From Acinetobacter sp. ANC 7912 (GTDB taxonomy: Bacteria; Pseudomonadota; Gammaproteobacteria; Pseudomonadales; Moraxellaceae), in the NCBI RefSeq assembly GCF_039862785.1, contig NZ_CP156795.1:2108001-2172000 (forward strand): a stretch of DNA of 64,000 bases. The letters run 5' to 3'. Shown here piece by piece: positions 7,414 through 16,771 of this stretch. Every line of letters starts with the position of its first letter. Within the stretch, counting starts at the first letter, position 1. The notes under the pieces are model-generated. The model was not told the origin of the DNA. It did not search any database and was given only the letters and a program-made list of their open reading frames with translations. The position numbers and the translations under genes are program-made.

Positions 7414-8445
7414 TTAAATGTCGCTATAACCTAGACTTTTCAGTGCTCGCTCATCATCAGACCAACCGCCTTTGACTTTCACCCAAAGCGTTAGCATGAT
7501 TTTCTGCTCGAACATTTTTTCCATATCAACACGTGCATCCATCCCGATTTTTTTCAGTTTGGAACCTTTTTCACCAATCACAATGGCTTTCTGGCCAGGA
7601 CGATCAACAAAAATGGTGGCATCAATATAAGTACATGCTGGCTTCATACGACCGGTTTTTTCGTTCAATGTCGGCTCTTCAGTTTTGAAAGATTCGATCT
7701 GAACAGTGAGGTCATATGGCAGTTCTTCGCCGAGCTGACGCATGATCTTTTCACGAATGATTTCAGAAGCCAGGAAGCGCTCTGAACGGTCGGTGAGCTG
7801 ATCAAATGAGTACAGTGGTGGCTGGAATGGCAGGTATTTGGCAATCGTATCACGCAGGTGTTCAAGGTTCGCCCCACGCAGAGCGGATACCGGAACAATT
7901 TCAGCAAAGTTCATTAATTTAGAACGTTCCTGAATCAGCGGTAAGGCTTCATTCTTGTTCTCAAAAGTATCCAGCTTGTTGATCACCAGAATCACTGGCA
8001 TATCTGCATTTTTCAATTTCTCCAGAACAAGTTCATCGTTCTGGGTCCATTTATTCGCATCCACCACAAACAGCACCAGATTCACGTCACGTAGTGCTGA
8101 GTGTGCCGCACGGTTCATCATTTTGTTGATGGCACGCACTTCTTTCTTATGCATCCCTGGGGTATCTACAAATACCGCCTGAGATTTTTCACGCGAATCA
8201 ATGCCCACAATCTTATGACGTGTGGTTTGCGGTTTACGTGAAGTAATCGACAGCTTCTGACCCAGCAAGTGGTTCATCAGCGTTGATTTCCCCACGTTCG
8301 GACGACCGACAATGGCCACAAAGCCACTGCGGTAATCCGACGGGATTTCAGTACCTTGAGCACTGAAAAATTGACTGATTAAGTCATTATTGTCGCTTGG
8401 TTGCGACTCGTGATCAGCATCGATGTGATCGGAATGAGTAGTCAT
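7414..8445 (-). CDS. era: GTPase Era
   Basis: 343-residue GTPase that binds the 3' end of 16S rRNA and assists 30S subunit maturation. The P-loop GRPNVGKST is at residues 47-55, G3 is DTPGMH, G4 is NKLD, and a C-terminal KH domain carries IVIGEKGSKLKKIG. About 40 polar residues precede the GTPase domain, making the protein longer than the roughly 300-residue E. coli form. Its ATG shares one base with the rnc stop codon (TAATG), so the two are translationally coupled. Confidence 0.96.
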   Translation of the reverse strand: MTTHSDHIDADHESQPSDNNDLISQFFSAQGTEIPSDYRSGFVAIVGRPNVGKSTLMNHLLGQKLSITSRKPQTTRHKIVGIDSREKSQAVFVDTPGMHKKEVRAINKMMNRAAHSALRDVNLVLFVVDANKWTQNDELVLEKLKNADMPVILVINKLDTFENKNEALPLIQERSKLMNFAEIVPVSALRGANLEHLRDTIAKYLPFQPPLYSFDQLTDRSERFLASEIIREKIMRQLGEELPYDLTVQIESFKTEEPTLNEKTGRMKPACTYIDATIFVDRPGQKAIVIGEKGSKLKKIGMDARVDMEKMFEQKIMLTLWVKVKGGWSDDERALKSLGYSDI

Positions 8446-9143
8446 TAAGACTTTTGCTCCAACTGTTTTAAAATATCCGCCGCAACTGCCTGTTCGGCAA
8501 AACGACGGCTTGAACCTTCACCTAGCATTACAGGCAAGCCTTCCACATGACACTCTACCTTGAAGTGCTGGTTTGGGGCATCGCCCTGAATATCTACAAC
8601 CTCGTAAACCGGGAGAGGTTTTTTACGTGCTTGTAAATACTCTTGCAGGCGTGATTTTGGATCCTTGAGCTGATCCGTTGGTTCAATGTGGTCTAAATAA
8701 GGTTCGTACCATTTTAACACAATGGCTTCGAGCACTTTAAGATCACCACAATCCACATAGATTGCGCCGATAATCGCCTCGACGGTATCTGCGAGAATCG
8801 ACTCACGGTGGTGACCACCCGACTTCAGCTCACCCGTACTGAGAATCAGGTTCTGACTTAATTTTAAATCATTGGCAATTTTTCCTAGCGCTTCCTGTCG
8901 GACAAGGGTCGCACGCATACGCGTCAGACGACCTTCGTTTTCATTCGGGTAAGCGGTAAAGAGATAATTGGCAATAATCATCCCTAAAAGCGAATCGCCC
9001 AGAAATTCCAGGCGCTCGTAGTTGTGTTTATGACTGACTGAACGATGAGTCAATGCCAGTTTTAGCAGATCAGCCTGTTTAAACTGATAGCCAAGACGTT
9101 TAGCAAGACGTTCATCATTTAGCTTTGACTGTGCTTTGATCAA
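8445..9143 (-). CDS. rnc: Ribonuclease III
   Basis: Double-strand-specific endoribonuclease that processes rRNA precursors and other duplex RNAs. The signature ERLEFLGDSLLG, the second acidic cluster in ADTVEAIIGAIY and a C-terminal dsRNA-binding domain (SRLQEYLQARKK to the end) are all present. No ATG is available: the frame opens with TTG at 9155 and has a second TTG at 9143. I choose 9143 (232 residues) because, from memory, Acinetobacter RNase III proteins start at that alignment position; 9155 remains possible. Either start lies inside the upstream DUF4845 gene, indicating coupled, low-rate translation. Confidence 0.93.
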   Translation of the reverse strand: MIKAQSKLNDERLAKRLGYQFKQADLLKLALTHRSVSHKHNYERLEFLGDSLLGMIIANYLFTAYPNENEGRLTRMRATLVRQEALGKIANDLKLSQNLILSTGELKSGGHHRESILADTVEAIIGAIYVDCGDLKVLEAIVLKWYEPYLDHIEPTDQLKDPKSRLQEYLQARKKPLPVYEVVDIQGDAPNQHFKVECHVEGLPVMLGEGSSRRFAEQAVAADILKQLEQKS

Positions 9144-9486
9144 ACTCTTTCTCAAACTTCATCACTAAATCGATATTCATTAGGAAATTCTTGCGAACTT
9201 CATAATTGGTTTTCACCAACAGACCATTTGCATTCTCTACCAAGATATTTTTCTTGATATCGAAATCCCGAATATTATTCATAGTCAGGCGCTGGCCCAA
9301 TTGCTGGATAAATTTTTCCGGTGCAATATTGGCAGGTGAGGTTTTTATCAATTCCTCAATCTGCCCCTCGACCATCCGGTTATCAAAATACGGCGCCCAC
9401 ACCGCAATTGCAATTTTTGCTAAAAAAGCAAACCCCATAATCGCAAAAAGTACTGCGACATAAGATGCACCTTGTTGATGTCTCAT
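9115..9486 (-). CDS. DUF4845 membrane-anchored protein
   Basis: 123-residue protein with one N-terminal membrane segment (about residues 8-28, AVLFAIMGFAFLAKIAIAVW) after MRHQQGASY, followed by a periplasmic-facing domain. It resembles the DUF4845 family, found in many Gammaproteobacteria exactly here, between signal peptidase I and RNase III. The function is unknown; the pseudopilin-like N-terminus has prompted no firm assignment. It overlaps the start of rnc by 29 bases if TTG 9143 is used. It is part of the lepA-to-miaE operon. Confidence 0.88.
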   Translation of the reverse strand: MRHQQGASYVAVLFAIMGFAFLAKIAIAVWAPYFDNRMVEGQIEELIKTSPANIAPEKFIQQLGQRLTMNNIRDFDIKKNILVENANGLLVKTNYEVRKNFLMNIDLVMKFEKEFDQSTVKAK

Positions 9487-9517
9487 TTTTTTATTTTCCT
9501 GAAGTGAAACAATTTAA

Positions 9518-10345
9518 TTAATCAATTGTTCCGTTTCGACTGAACGAAGGCAATTTAAAACCTGGTTCCTTATGCATCCAGACATAGAACGCACGGCCAG
9601 TTAAATTCTCTTCCGGAACAAATCCCCAGAAACGGCTGTCAGCACTTTGATCGCGATTATCCCCCATCGCAAAGTAATGACCTTCTGGAACTTTTACTTC
9701 CCAATATAAACCATTTTCACCTGAATATTTACCATTTTCCACAAAGTTGATAAATGGTGCCTGACGAGCCACATTCACCCCTTCCAGCTCACGCATGGTA
9801 AAGGTGTGCTCGCCCAAAGTCTCTTTGTGATAGATCGATACTGGTGTATCTAATTGGTCTTTTTCGCGGCTAAATTCCACCGGAACTTTTGGCACTTTTT
9901 GACCGTTAATGGTCAATTGACCATGATCATAAACAATATGATCACCCGGCAAACCCACCACGCGTTTGATGTAGCTAATGCCCGGTTGCGGTGGGTAGCG
10001 AAATACAATCACATCACCACGTTCCGGACTGCCGGTATCAATGATTTTGGTATTCACGATCGGTAATTTCACCCCATAGTCATATTTATTGACCAGAATA
10101 AAATCACCGGTTTCCAGCGTTGGCACCATCGAATCTGATGGAATATTGAATGGTTCGTATAGAAAGGAACGCAGTACCAGCACCACGGTGAGTACTGGCC
10201 AGAAATCATAAGCCCAGGTAATGATTACATTCTCATTGCCCTTGCCCTTTGTCTGTCGCTGTTTTAGCACAAACTTATCAAGCAGCCAGACCGCAATAAA
10301 AAACAGCGTAGCAGGAACAAGTATTAAATTAAAATCAAAATCCAT
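9518..10345 (-). CDS. lepB: Signal peptidase I
   Basis: 275-residue inner-membrane protease that removes signal peptides from exported proteins. Two N-terminal membrane segments (about residues 5-24 and 44-61) lead to the periplasmic catalytic domain. The Ser/Lys dyad is Ser72 in PSDSMVPTL and Lys127 in ISYIKRVVGLPGD. Box E (GDNRDQSADSRFWG) is intact. The distance to lepA is 21 bases, and the pairing with lepA, rnc, era and recO is classical. Confidence 0.97.
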   Translation of the reverse strand: MDFDFNLILVPATLFFIAVWLLDKFVLKQRQTKGKGNENVIITWAYDFWPVLTVVLVLRSFLYEPFNIPSDSMVPTLETGDFILVNKYDYGVKLPIVNTKIIDTGSPERGDVIVFRYPPQPGISYIKRVVGLPGDHIVYDHGQLTINGQKVPKVPVEFSREKDQLDTPVSIYHKETLGEHTFTMRELEGVNVARQAPFINFVENGKYSGENGLYWEVKVPEGHYFAMGDNRDQSADSRFWGFVPEENLTGRAFYVWMHKEPGFKLPSFSRNGTID

Positions 10346-10366
10346 GGGTTTATTATCCTTATAATA

Positions 10367-12184
10367 TTAGCGTTCGACTTTCAGCACAGCTAAGAACGCT
10401 TCCTGTGGGATTTCAACACTACCCACCTGTTTCATACGTTTCTTACCTTCTTTCTGTTTCGCAAGCAGTTTCTTCTTACGAGATACGTCACCACCATAAC
10501 ATTTCGCCAATACGTTTTTACGCATTGCCTTTACGGTAGAACGGGCAATAATTTGCGCACCGATCGCAGCCTGAATTGCCACATCGAACATCTGACGTGG
10601 AATCAGATCTTTCATTTTTTCAACCAGTGCAATACCACGGTGACGAGCATCCTGACGGTGACAAATCATCGCCAAAGCATCGACTTTTTCACCATTAATC
10701 AGGACATCGACTTTCACCAGTGACGAGCTTTCAAAACGCACGAAGTTGTAATCCAGTGAAGCAAAACCACGTGAGCAAGACTTCAACTTATCGAAGAAGT
10801 CCATCACCACTTCTGCCATTGGAATGTCAAAAGTAATCGAAACCTGGTTCCCCAGGAACTTCATATCTTTCTGTACACCACGGCGTTCCACACATAGGGT
10901 CATCACGTTACCGACATATTCCTGTGGTACCAAGATATGACACTCAGCAATCGGTTCACGCAGGTCTTCAACGGTCGAACCATCCGGCATCTTAGACGGA
11001 CTGTCGATATAAACGGTTTGACCATTTTTCAACACAGCTTCGTAAATTACTGTTGGTGCAGAAGAAATCAGATCCAGATCGTATTCTCGTTCCAGACGCT
11101 CCTGTACGATTTCCATATGCAGCATACCGAGGAAGCCACAACGGAAACCGAAGCCCAATGCATCTGAGCTTTCCGGCTCGAAGAACAGCGCCGAGTCATT
11201 AATCTGCAGTTTATGCAGTGCTTCACGGAACGGTTCAAAATCGCTGGAATCAATTGGGAACAGACCTGCATAGACCTGAGGTTTTACTTTTTTGAAACCA
11301 GGTAATGTTGGTACTTCAGGCGTACTTGCTAGCGTGATGGTATCACCGACTGGCGCACCGAAAATGTCTTTAATACCGGCAATCACAAAGCCCACTTCAC
11401 CCGCTTCGAGCATGTCGGTTTCAGTATGTTTTGGATTGAAGATACCGACTGAAGTAATGATGTGGGTCTGGCCGGTAGATTTGACTAGCATCTTGTCGCC
11501 TTTACGTACGCGACCTTGTTTGATACGGACCAGAGATACAACGCCAAGGTAGTTATCGAACCACGAGTCGATAATTAGAGCTTGTAATGGTGCCTCACGG
11601 TCACCGGTTGGTGCTGGAATACGGTCGACTAAGGTTTCCAGTACGCCTTCGATACCTAAACCGGTTTTTGCGGAACAGGTTGGCGCATCCGTTGCTTCAA
11701 TCCCGATAATATCTTCAATTTCCTGAATCACACGTTCAGGTTCAGCCTGTGGCAGGTCAATCTTGTTCAGGACGGGAAGAACTTCTAGACCTTGCTCAAT
11801 TGCGGTATAGCAGTTCGCTACAGACTGGGCTTCTACACCCTGTGCTGCATCAACAACGAGTAAAGCACCTTCACAGGCTGCCAGTGAACGCGATACTTCG
11901 TATGAGAAATCCACGTGTCCCGGAGTATCAATGAAGTTCAGCTGATATTCCTGACCATTCGGATGGGTATAGTACAAGGTCACCGATGCCGCTTTAATGG
12001 TAATCCCACGTTCGCGTTCAAGCTCCATGGAGTCCAGAACCTGAGCCTGCATTTCACGATCCTGCAAACCACCACAGGTTTGAATAAAACGATCCGCCAG
12101 GGTGGATTTACCGTGGTCGATATGCGCAATAATCGAGAAGTTACGAATGTTTTTAATATCAACAGATTTTTTAGCTTGCGCCAT
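10367..12184 (-). CDS. lepA: Elongation factor 4 (LepA)
   Basis: 605-residue translational GTPase thought to back-translocate or help assemble ribosomes under ionic stress. G1 is [10 protein letters not shown]2 region RERGITIK, G3 DTPGHVDF, G4 NKID; domains II, III and V follow. The LepA-specific C-terminal domain contains the basic [17 protein letters not shown] segment. It is the first gene of a nine-gene minus-strand operon (lepA, lepB, DUF4845, rnc, era, lipoprotein, recO, pdxJ, miaE). The promoter should lie in the 180-base gap 12185-12364. Confidence 0.97.
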   Translation of the reverse strand: MAQAKKSVDIKNIRNFSIIAHIDHGKSTLADRFIQTCGGLQDREMQAQVLDSMELERERGITIKAASVTLYYTHPNGQEYQLNFIDTPGHVDFSYEVSRSLAACEGALLVVDAAQGVEAQSVANCYTAIEQGLEVLPVLNKIDLPQAEPERVIQEIEDIIGIEATDAPTCSAKTGLGIEGVLETLVDRIPAPTGDREAPLQALIIDSWFDNYLGVVSLVRIKQGRVRKGDKMLVKSTGQTHIITSVGIFNPKHTETDMLEAGEVGFVIAGIKDIFGAPVGDTITLASTPEVPTLPGFKKVKPQVYAGLFPIDSSDFEPFREALHKLQINDSALFFEPESSDALGFGFRCGFLGMLHMEIVQERLEREYDLDLISSAPTVIYEAVLKNGQTVYIDSPSKMPDGSTVEDLREPIAECHILVPQEYVGNVMTLCVERRGVQKDMKFLGNQVSITFDIPMAEVVMDFFDKLKSCSRGFASLDYNFVRFESSSLVKVDVLINGEKVDALAMICHRQDARHRGIALVEKMKDLIPRQMFDVAIQAAIGAQIIARSTVKAMRKNVLAKCYGGDVSRKKKLLAKQKEGKKRMKQVGSVEIPQEAFLAVLKVER

Positions 12185-12364
12185 GGGCTACCTTGAGAAC
12201 AAAACACGCCATGCAATATAAAAAAATTGCATAGCAAAGCCGAATAGAAATTGCCGAGGATTATAGCAGAATGCAGTTACAGAAAAAGAATTATATTTCT
12301 CCTTGCACTGCAAGACATTTGAATAGCAACAAAAAGTTATAATGCTAATTCCAAATTAGAAAAT

Positions 12365-12820
12365 TTAATCTGCCAGATACAATTGACTAAAATCAAAAGG
12401 ATTGATGTCTTCGGATAATGGCTGATACGCATTCACAAAGGTTGGTGACATGCGTTTAGGTCGACCCGTCGCAATTTCTACACAGGCCCATTGGGTACTG
12501 CCCGTGAATAATAGGCTCTGATCAGCTGGACGATAAAACGCATATTGACGGAAGGAGTACAGCGCATTGATATCATTCAACCAGGTACGCAGGATCAGTT
12601 CATCCCCTTCAAAAGCCGCCTTGCGGTACTGCACATGATGCTCAACTGCGACCATGGCATGTTTGAGTTCCAGATACTGCTGCAGTCCCAGTCCGATCTG
12701 TTCAATATGGGCTGTCGCCACATCCTGCATCCACTGCACATACACCACATTATTCACATGACCCAGCACATCAATATGTTCTGGTTTTACGGTTAATTTC
12801 AGGTCAAAAATACCCTTCAC
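12365..12820 (-). CDS. 4-hydroxybenzoyl-CoA-thioesterase-like acyl-CoA thioesterase
   Basis: 151-residue single hotdog domain. The segment HIDVLGHVNNVVYVQWMQDVA (split as HIDVLGHVNN then VVYVQWMQDVA, residues about 14-35) carries the family's D/H-x2-GH-x-NN active-site pattern, close to YbgC and FadM. It should hydrolyse short or medium acyl-CoA in the cytoplasm. It lies between lepA and the Do-protease gene, all on the minus strand, but the gaps on either side suggest its own transcript. Confidence 0.85.
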   Translation of the reverse strand: MKGIFDLKLTVKPEHIDVLGHVNNVVYVQWMQDVATAHIEQIGLGLQQYLELKHAMVAVEHHVQYRKAAFEGDELILRTWLNDINALYSFRQYAFYRPADQSLLFTGSTQWACVEIATGRPKRMSPTFVNAYQPLSEDINPFDFSQLYLAD

Positions 12821-12894
12821 GCGTCTCTTATCCTTTAGATTTTATAGCGCATTAGAGTCTACCGAATTTATTCAACAGGTAAATTGCCAAAAAT

Positions 12895-12921
12895 AAAAAA
12901 CCGCCTATAAAAGGCGGTTTT
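12895..12921 (-). terminator. Terminator of the Do-protease gene
   Basis: AAAACCGCCT (12897-12906) pairs with AGGCGGTTTT (12911-12920) over 10 bp, with an A-tract on its left that becomes the T-run on the minus strand. It lies 20 bases after the protease stop codon. Confidence 0.88.
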
Positions 12922-12940
12922 ATTCATGTGTTGAGTCTGA

Positions 12941-14326
12941 TCAGGTAATACGCATACCGACAATCACACGTTGACCTTGGCGAATCAATGCCACACGCGC
13001 CACAGTACCTTTTTTCAGTTCAGATACTTCTTCCACAAACTGATTACTGTTCAAAATCGCTTTACCATTGATTTGAGTCACCACATCATTTGGCATGATC
13101 CGCGCTTGAGCAGCAACACCACCTGGACGCACATCCTGAATCACCACACCACCTTTTATATCCAGACTGCTCATTTCATTTGGCGTCAGGTTACGGATCG
13201 TTACACCAATCACTGGCCCTTTGGATTTTCCAGCCTGACTAGATGCTTGTGCAGGTGTATCATCCGGTGCTGTGGTCAAGGTCGCATTAATATTACGGCG
13301 TTTGTCATCACGCAGCACTTCTAGCTGAATCTGCTGTTTCGGAGCTGAACGGTTGAGATAATTCAGCAATTCGCTGGTACGGGAAATACCGGTTCCGTTG
13401 TATTTCAAAATTACATCACCAGCTTGTAGACCCGCCTTCGCTGCTGGAGAATTTGGAGCGACCTGAGTAACTAAGGAACCTTCCGGCTTATCCAGTTTAT
13501 AAGATTCTGCCAAGTTACGGTCGATATCCTGCAAGCTCACGCCTAGATAAGAACGGGTAACTTTACCATTGCGTTTTAGTTGATCCGCCACCTCCATCGC
13601 CACATCAATTGGAATGGAGAATGACAAGCCCATATAACCACCAGTACCACTAAAGATACGCGAGTTGACACCCACCACTTCTCCGCGCTGGTTAAACAGT
13701 GGACCACCCGAGTTACCTGGATTCAGTGCCACGTCAGTCTGAATAAATGGGACTGCAGTTTCACCCATCATATTCCGCATCTTGGCACTGACAATCCCGG
13801 CAGAAGCAGAATAGTCAAAACCAAATGGTGAGCCAATCGCAAGTACAGGTTCACCCACACGCAGTTTATCCACATCACCGGTACGCAGTTCCGGGAAACC
13901 TGAACCATTCACTTTCAATAAAGCCACGTCAGTACGTTCGTCACTTCCCACTATAGTTGCATCAATTTCGCGGCGGTCATTTAAAGTAATCGTCACTCTA
14001 GATGCATTTTCAATCACGTGATGATTAGTCAGCAAATAGCCATCTTTACTGATAAAGAAAGCACTGCCATAACCAGTTTTTTCCTGTGGAGCACGGGGTT
14101 GTGGAATCACCACCTGATTGCCAAAGAAACGGCGCAAAATGTCAGGAATCTGTTGCTGCAACAGCTCTTCTTCGGTCATTTTCTTAACAACATTGACACT
14201 GACGACCGCCGGACTGACTTGTGCAACAAGATTTGAAAAATCTACTGGAGTGGCTGCCCCCGCCTGCACCGCTGTCATTGTCAGCGTTGCTGCAAAAATC
14301 CCATGTTTAACATCCAAGATTTTCAT
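12941..14326 (-). CDS. Do-family periplasmic serine endopeptidase (DegP/MucD type)
   Basis: 461-residue trypsin-like protease with signal peptide (cleavage likely after VQAGA, about residue 24) and two PDZ domains (about 255-345 and 370-455). The triad is His103 (NHHVIE), Asp133 (RTDVALL) and Ser206 (NPGNSGGPL). It degrades or chaperones misfolded envelope proteins. GTG at 14338 would add four residues; ATG 14326 is preferred because GAGTGA lies 8-9 bases upstream. In Pseudomonas the related mucD also lies close to lepA, which supports the MucD/DegQ naming, but I leave the symbol open. Confidence 0.93.
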   Translation of the reverse strand: MKILDVKHGIFAATLTMTAVQAGAATPVDFSNLVAQVSPAVVSVNVVKKMTEEELLQQQIPDILRRFFGNQVVIPQPRAPQEKTGYGSAFFISKDGYLLTNHHVIENASRVTITLNDRREIDATIVGSDERTDVALLKVNGSGFPELRTGDVDKLRVGEPVLAIGSPFGFDYSASAGIVSAKMRNMMGETAVPFIQTDVALNPGNSGGPLFNQRGEVVGVNSRIFSGTGGYMGLSFSIPIDVAMEVADQLKRNGKVTRSYLGVSLQDIDRNLAESYKLDKPEGSLVTQVAPNSPAAKAGLQAGDVILKYNGTGISRTSELLNYLNRSAPKQQIQLEVLRDDKRRNINATLTTAPDDTPAQASSQAGKSKGPVIGVTIRNLTPNEMSSLDIKGGVVIQDVRPGGVAAQARIMPNDVVTQINGKAILNSNQFVEEVSELKKGTVARVALIRQGQRVIVGMRIT

Positions 14327-14501
14327 ATATTTATTCACTCAAATGATTGATAAATCTTTTTTAAAAAAGTTTTATCACAAACGATACAATTTTTAAGTAA
14401 CAAAATGTTCTTATTTTAAATATTGGCATTATGCCATTTTTCAAAGACCAAAGTTTCCACGCTCATTACTTTTTTTCATTAATTTATGAGCAGATAAATG
14501 C

Positions 14502-14530
14502 TTGCATTTTGTACGGAAAAGCGCTGTTAT
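14502..14530 (+). promoter_or_regulatory. Possible nadB promoter
   Basis: TTGCAT (14502-14507) and TGTTAT (14525-14530) are 17 bases apart, 27 bases before the nadB start. The -10 box is imperfect and the call rests only on spacing and position. Confidence 0.35.
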
Positions 14531-14556
14531 AACCGGACTTTTTTCTAAGTTAGCTG

Positions 14557-16203
14557 ATGGACATGTCTAATTTACACACGACACATCATTTTGATGTGAT
14601 TATTGTGGGCAGTGGCGGCGCTGGTCTAAGTTTAGCCTTATCTCTTCCAGATCATTTCAACATTGCAGTTTTAGCCAAATCAACACTAACGGATGCAAGT
14701 ACCTTTTATGCGCAAGGTGGCATTGCAGCCGTGCTAGATGAAACGGATTCGCTTGAACAGCATATCGATGACACCATGATTGCCGGGGCTCATCTATGTG
14801 AAATCAATGCAGTACGACAGACAGTAGAAGGCGGCAAACCTTCAGTCGATTTTCTGCTGAAACATGGCGTACAGTTCACCTTAGATGAACAGGAACAATT
14901 ACACCTGACCCGTGAAGGCGGCCACTCTCAACGCCGCATCATTCACGCTGCCGATGCGACTGGACGCGCGATTTCCACCACACTGGTTCAACGCGCACAA
15001 GAAAAACAGAATATTCATATTTTTGAAAATTACATTGCAATCGACCTGATTTGCTCGAAAAAACTTGGCCATGCTGGTGAAAACCGAGCACTAGGACTGT
15101 ATGCTTTAGATGAAACCACGCAAAAAGTGCATACTTTCCTGGCACCATCTACTGCCTTGGCATGTGGCGGTGCTATGAAAGCCTATTTGTATACGTCCAA
15201 TCCAGATATTGCGACTGGTGACGGAATTGCGATGGCCTATCGTGCCGGCTGTCGCGTTGCCAATATGGAGTTTAACCAGTTCCATCCTACCTGTCTGTAT
15301 CATCCACAGGCACGTTCATTCCTGATTACTGAAGCCATGCGTGGTGAAGGTGCTTATCTGCGTCTGCCAGATGGTGAACGTTTTATGTTACGCTTTGACG
15401 AGCGTGCTGAATTGGCACCACGAGATATCGTGGCGCGTGCGATTGACTATGAGATCAAACGTCTGGGTATCCGTCATGTCTGGCTGGATATCACTCACAA
15501 AGATGAAACCTTCATCAAAGAGCACTTCCCAACTCTGTATGCCCGCCTGCTTGAACTCGGTATAGATATCACCAAAGATATGATTCCAGTCGTGCCTGCA
15601 GCGCACTATACCTGCGGTGGTGTTGTCGTAGATAAAAACAGCCAGACCGATATTGTGGGTCTGTATGCGATTGGTGAAACTTCTTATACGGGTCTGCATG
15701 GCGCGAATCGTATGGCCAGTAACTCACTCTTGGAATGTTTCGTTTACGGTATGAGCGCAGCCAAACACATTCAGGAAAACTTCAAGGCGGATCAACCCGT
15801 TCCCGAAGTACCAGAATGGGACGATTCTCAGGTCACTAACCCCGATGAAGATGTCGTGATTCTGCAAAACTGGGATGAACTGCGTCAGACCATGTGGAAC
15901 TATGTCGGTATTGTCCGCACCACCAAGCGACTGGAACGTGCCCTGCACCGTATCGAGATGCTGAAAAGAGAAATCACCGAATATTATCAGGACTATCAGG
16001 TCAGCAAAAACCTGATCGAGCTGCGTAACCTGGTACTGGTGTCTGAAATGATTGTGCGTTGTGCCATGCAGCGTAAGGAATCCCGTGGCCTGCACTACAC
16101 CCTGGACTATCCAGAGCAGTTACCAGAGCTACGCAAAACTGTACTAATTCCACCATCATTTGAAGTCGAACAGCCTTTAGTAAATGTAGGTTTGGAAGCT
16201 TAA
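14557..16203 (+). CDS. nadB: L-aspartate oxidase NadB
   Basis: 548-residue FAD enzyme that oxidises L-aspartate to iminoaspartate, the first step of de novo NAD synthesis. The dinucleotide-binding motif [15 protein letters not shown] is near the N-terminus. The flavoprotein signature with [16 protein letters not shown], the active-site region [11 protein letters not shown] and the C-terminal helical domain ([15 protein letters not shown]) are all intact. A second ATG lies six bases downstream and neither start has a strong ribosome site. It is monocistronic, followed by a perfect terminator and the IS605 element. Confidence 0.96.
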   Translation: MDMSNLHTTHHFDVIIVGSGGAGLSLALSLPDHFNIAVLAKSTLTDASTFYAQGGIAAVLDETDSLEQHIDDTMIAGAHLCEINAVRQTVEGGKPSVDFLLKHGVQFTLDEQEQLHLTREGGHSQRRIIHAADATGRAISTTLVQRAQEKQNIHIFENYIAIDLICSKKLGHAGENRALGLYALDETTQKVHTFLAPSTALACGGAMKAYLYTSNPDIATGDGIAMAYRAGCRVANMEFNQFHPTCLYHPQARSFLITEAMRGEGAYLRLPDGERFMLRFDERAELAPRDIVARAIDYEIKRLGIRHVWLDITHKDETFIKEHFPTLYARLLELGIDITKDMIPVVPAAHYTCGGVVVDKNSQTDIVGLYAIGETSYTGLHGANRMASNSLLECFVYGMSAAKHIQENFKADQPVPEVPEWDDSQVTNPDEDVVILQNWDELRQTMWNYVGIVRTTKRLERALHRIEMLKREITEYYQDYQVSKNLIELRNLVLVSEMIVRCAMQRKESRGLHYTLDYPEQLPELRKTVLIPPSFEVEQPLVNVGLEA

Positions 16204-16216
16204 CTTCGTGATGATA

Positions 16217-16246
16217 AAAAAACCGGATCAGTTGATCCGGTTTTTT
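16217..16246 (+). terminator. Terminator of nadB
   Basis: A 14-bp perfect stem, AAAAAACCGGATCA with TGATCCGGTTTTTT around a GT loop, lies 14 bases after the stop codon. The symmetric A and T tracts allow action in both directions. Confidence 0.93.
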
Positions 16247-16270
16247 ATTTTTATCCCTTTAGCCGTAAAA

Positions 16271-16340
16271 CCTCGCCCTTCAGGGCGGGGATATAAGGCT
16301 GCAATCCGCTAGTCCCCCTTGTGGGGATTAGCTAGGATTG
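16271..16340. repeat. Left-end hairpins of the IS605 element
   Basis: The first hairpin (16271-16290) has a 9-bp stem with one G-T pair and a TC loop, likely the TnpA-binding structure. The second (16301-16340) pairs GCAATCC with GGATTGC and inside it GCTAGTCCCC with GGGGATTAGC, ending beside the tnpA stop codon, so it may also end the tnpA transcript. Confidence 0.7.
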
Positions 16341-16754
16341 CTAATGCGGTGTTTGCTGTTGTTGGATATATTGTTTAATAATCCCAATGGGAGCACCTCC
16401 ACACGATGCAGCGAAATAACTAGGCGACCACAAAGCATTCCCCCATAATTTGTTTTTAATTTCAGGGTGTTTAGTTCTTAAAATACGACTAGATGCACCT
16501 TTTAGGCTGTTAACCAAGCTAGAAATAGCTACTTTTGGTGGATAGTTCACAAGTAAATGAACATGATCATGCTCACCATCAAATTCTACCAACTTAGCTT
16601 CAAAGTCTAAGCAAATGCGCTTGAATACTTCATTCATAGTTTCGAGCATAGCTTTGGTAAAAACATCTCTACGATATTTAGCCACAAAGACTAAATGAAC
16701 GTGCATATTAAAAACACAGTGACGACCTGTTCTAATCTCTTGACTATTATCCAT
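16341..16754 (-). CDS. tnpA: IS200/IS605 transposase TnpA (Y1 HUH)
   Basis: 137-residue single-strand DNA transposase. The HUH motif is His64-Val-His66 in HDHVHLLVNYPP and the catalytic tyrosine is probably Tyr129 in IIKQYIQQQQ near the C-terminus. Start ATG 16754 (MDNSQEIRTGRH) is chosen; the open frame reaches 16784, but those extra residues overlap tnpB and do not resemble the family. The length is close to the usual 130-155 residues, and the gene appears intact. It faces away from tnpB. Confidence 0.9.
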   Translation of the reverse strand: MDNSQEIRTGRHCVFNMHVHLVFVAKYRRDVFTKAMLETMNEVFKRICLDFEAKLVEFDGEHDHVHLLVNYPPKVAISSLVNSLKGASSRILRTKHPEIKNKLWGNALWSPSYFAASCGGAPIGIIKQYIQQQQTPH

Positions 16755-16771
16755 AGACCAAATATATTTTA

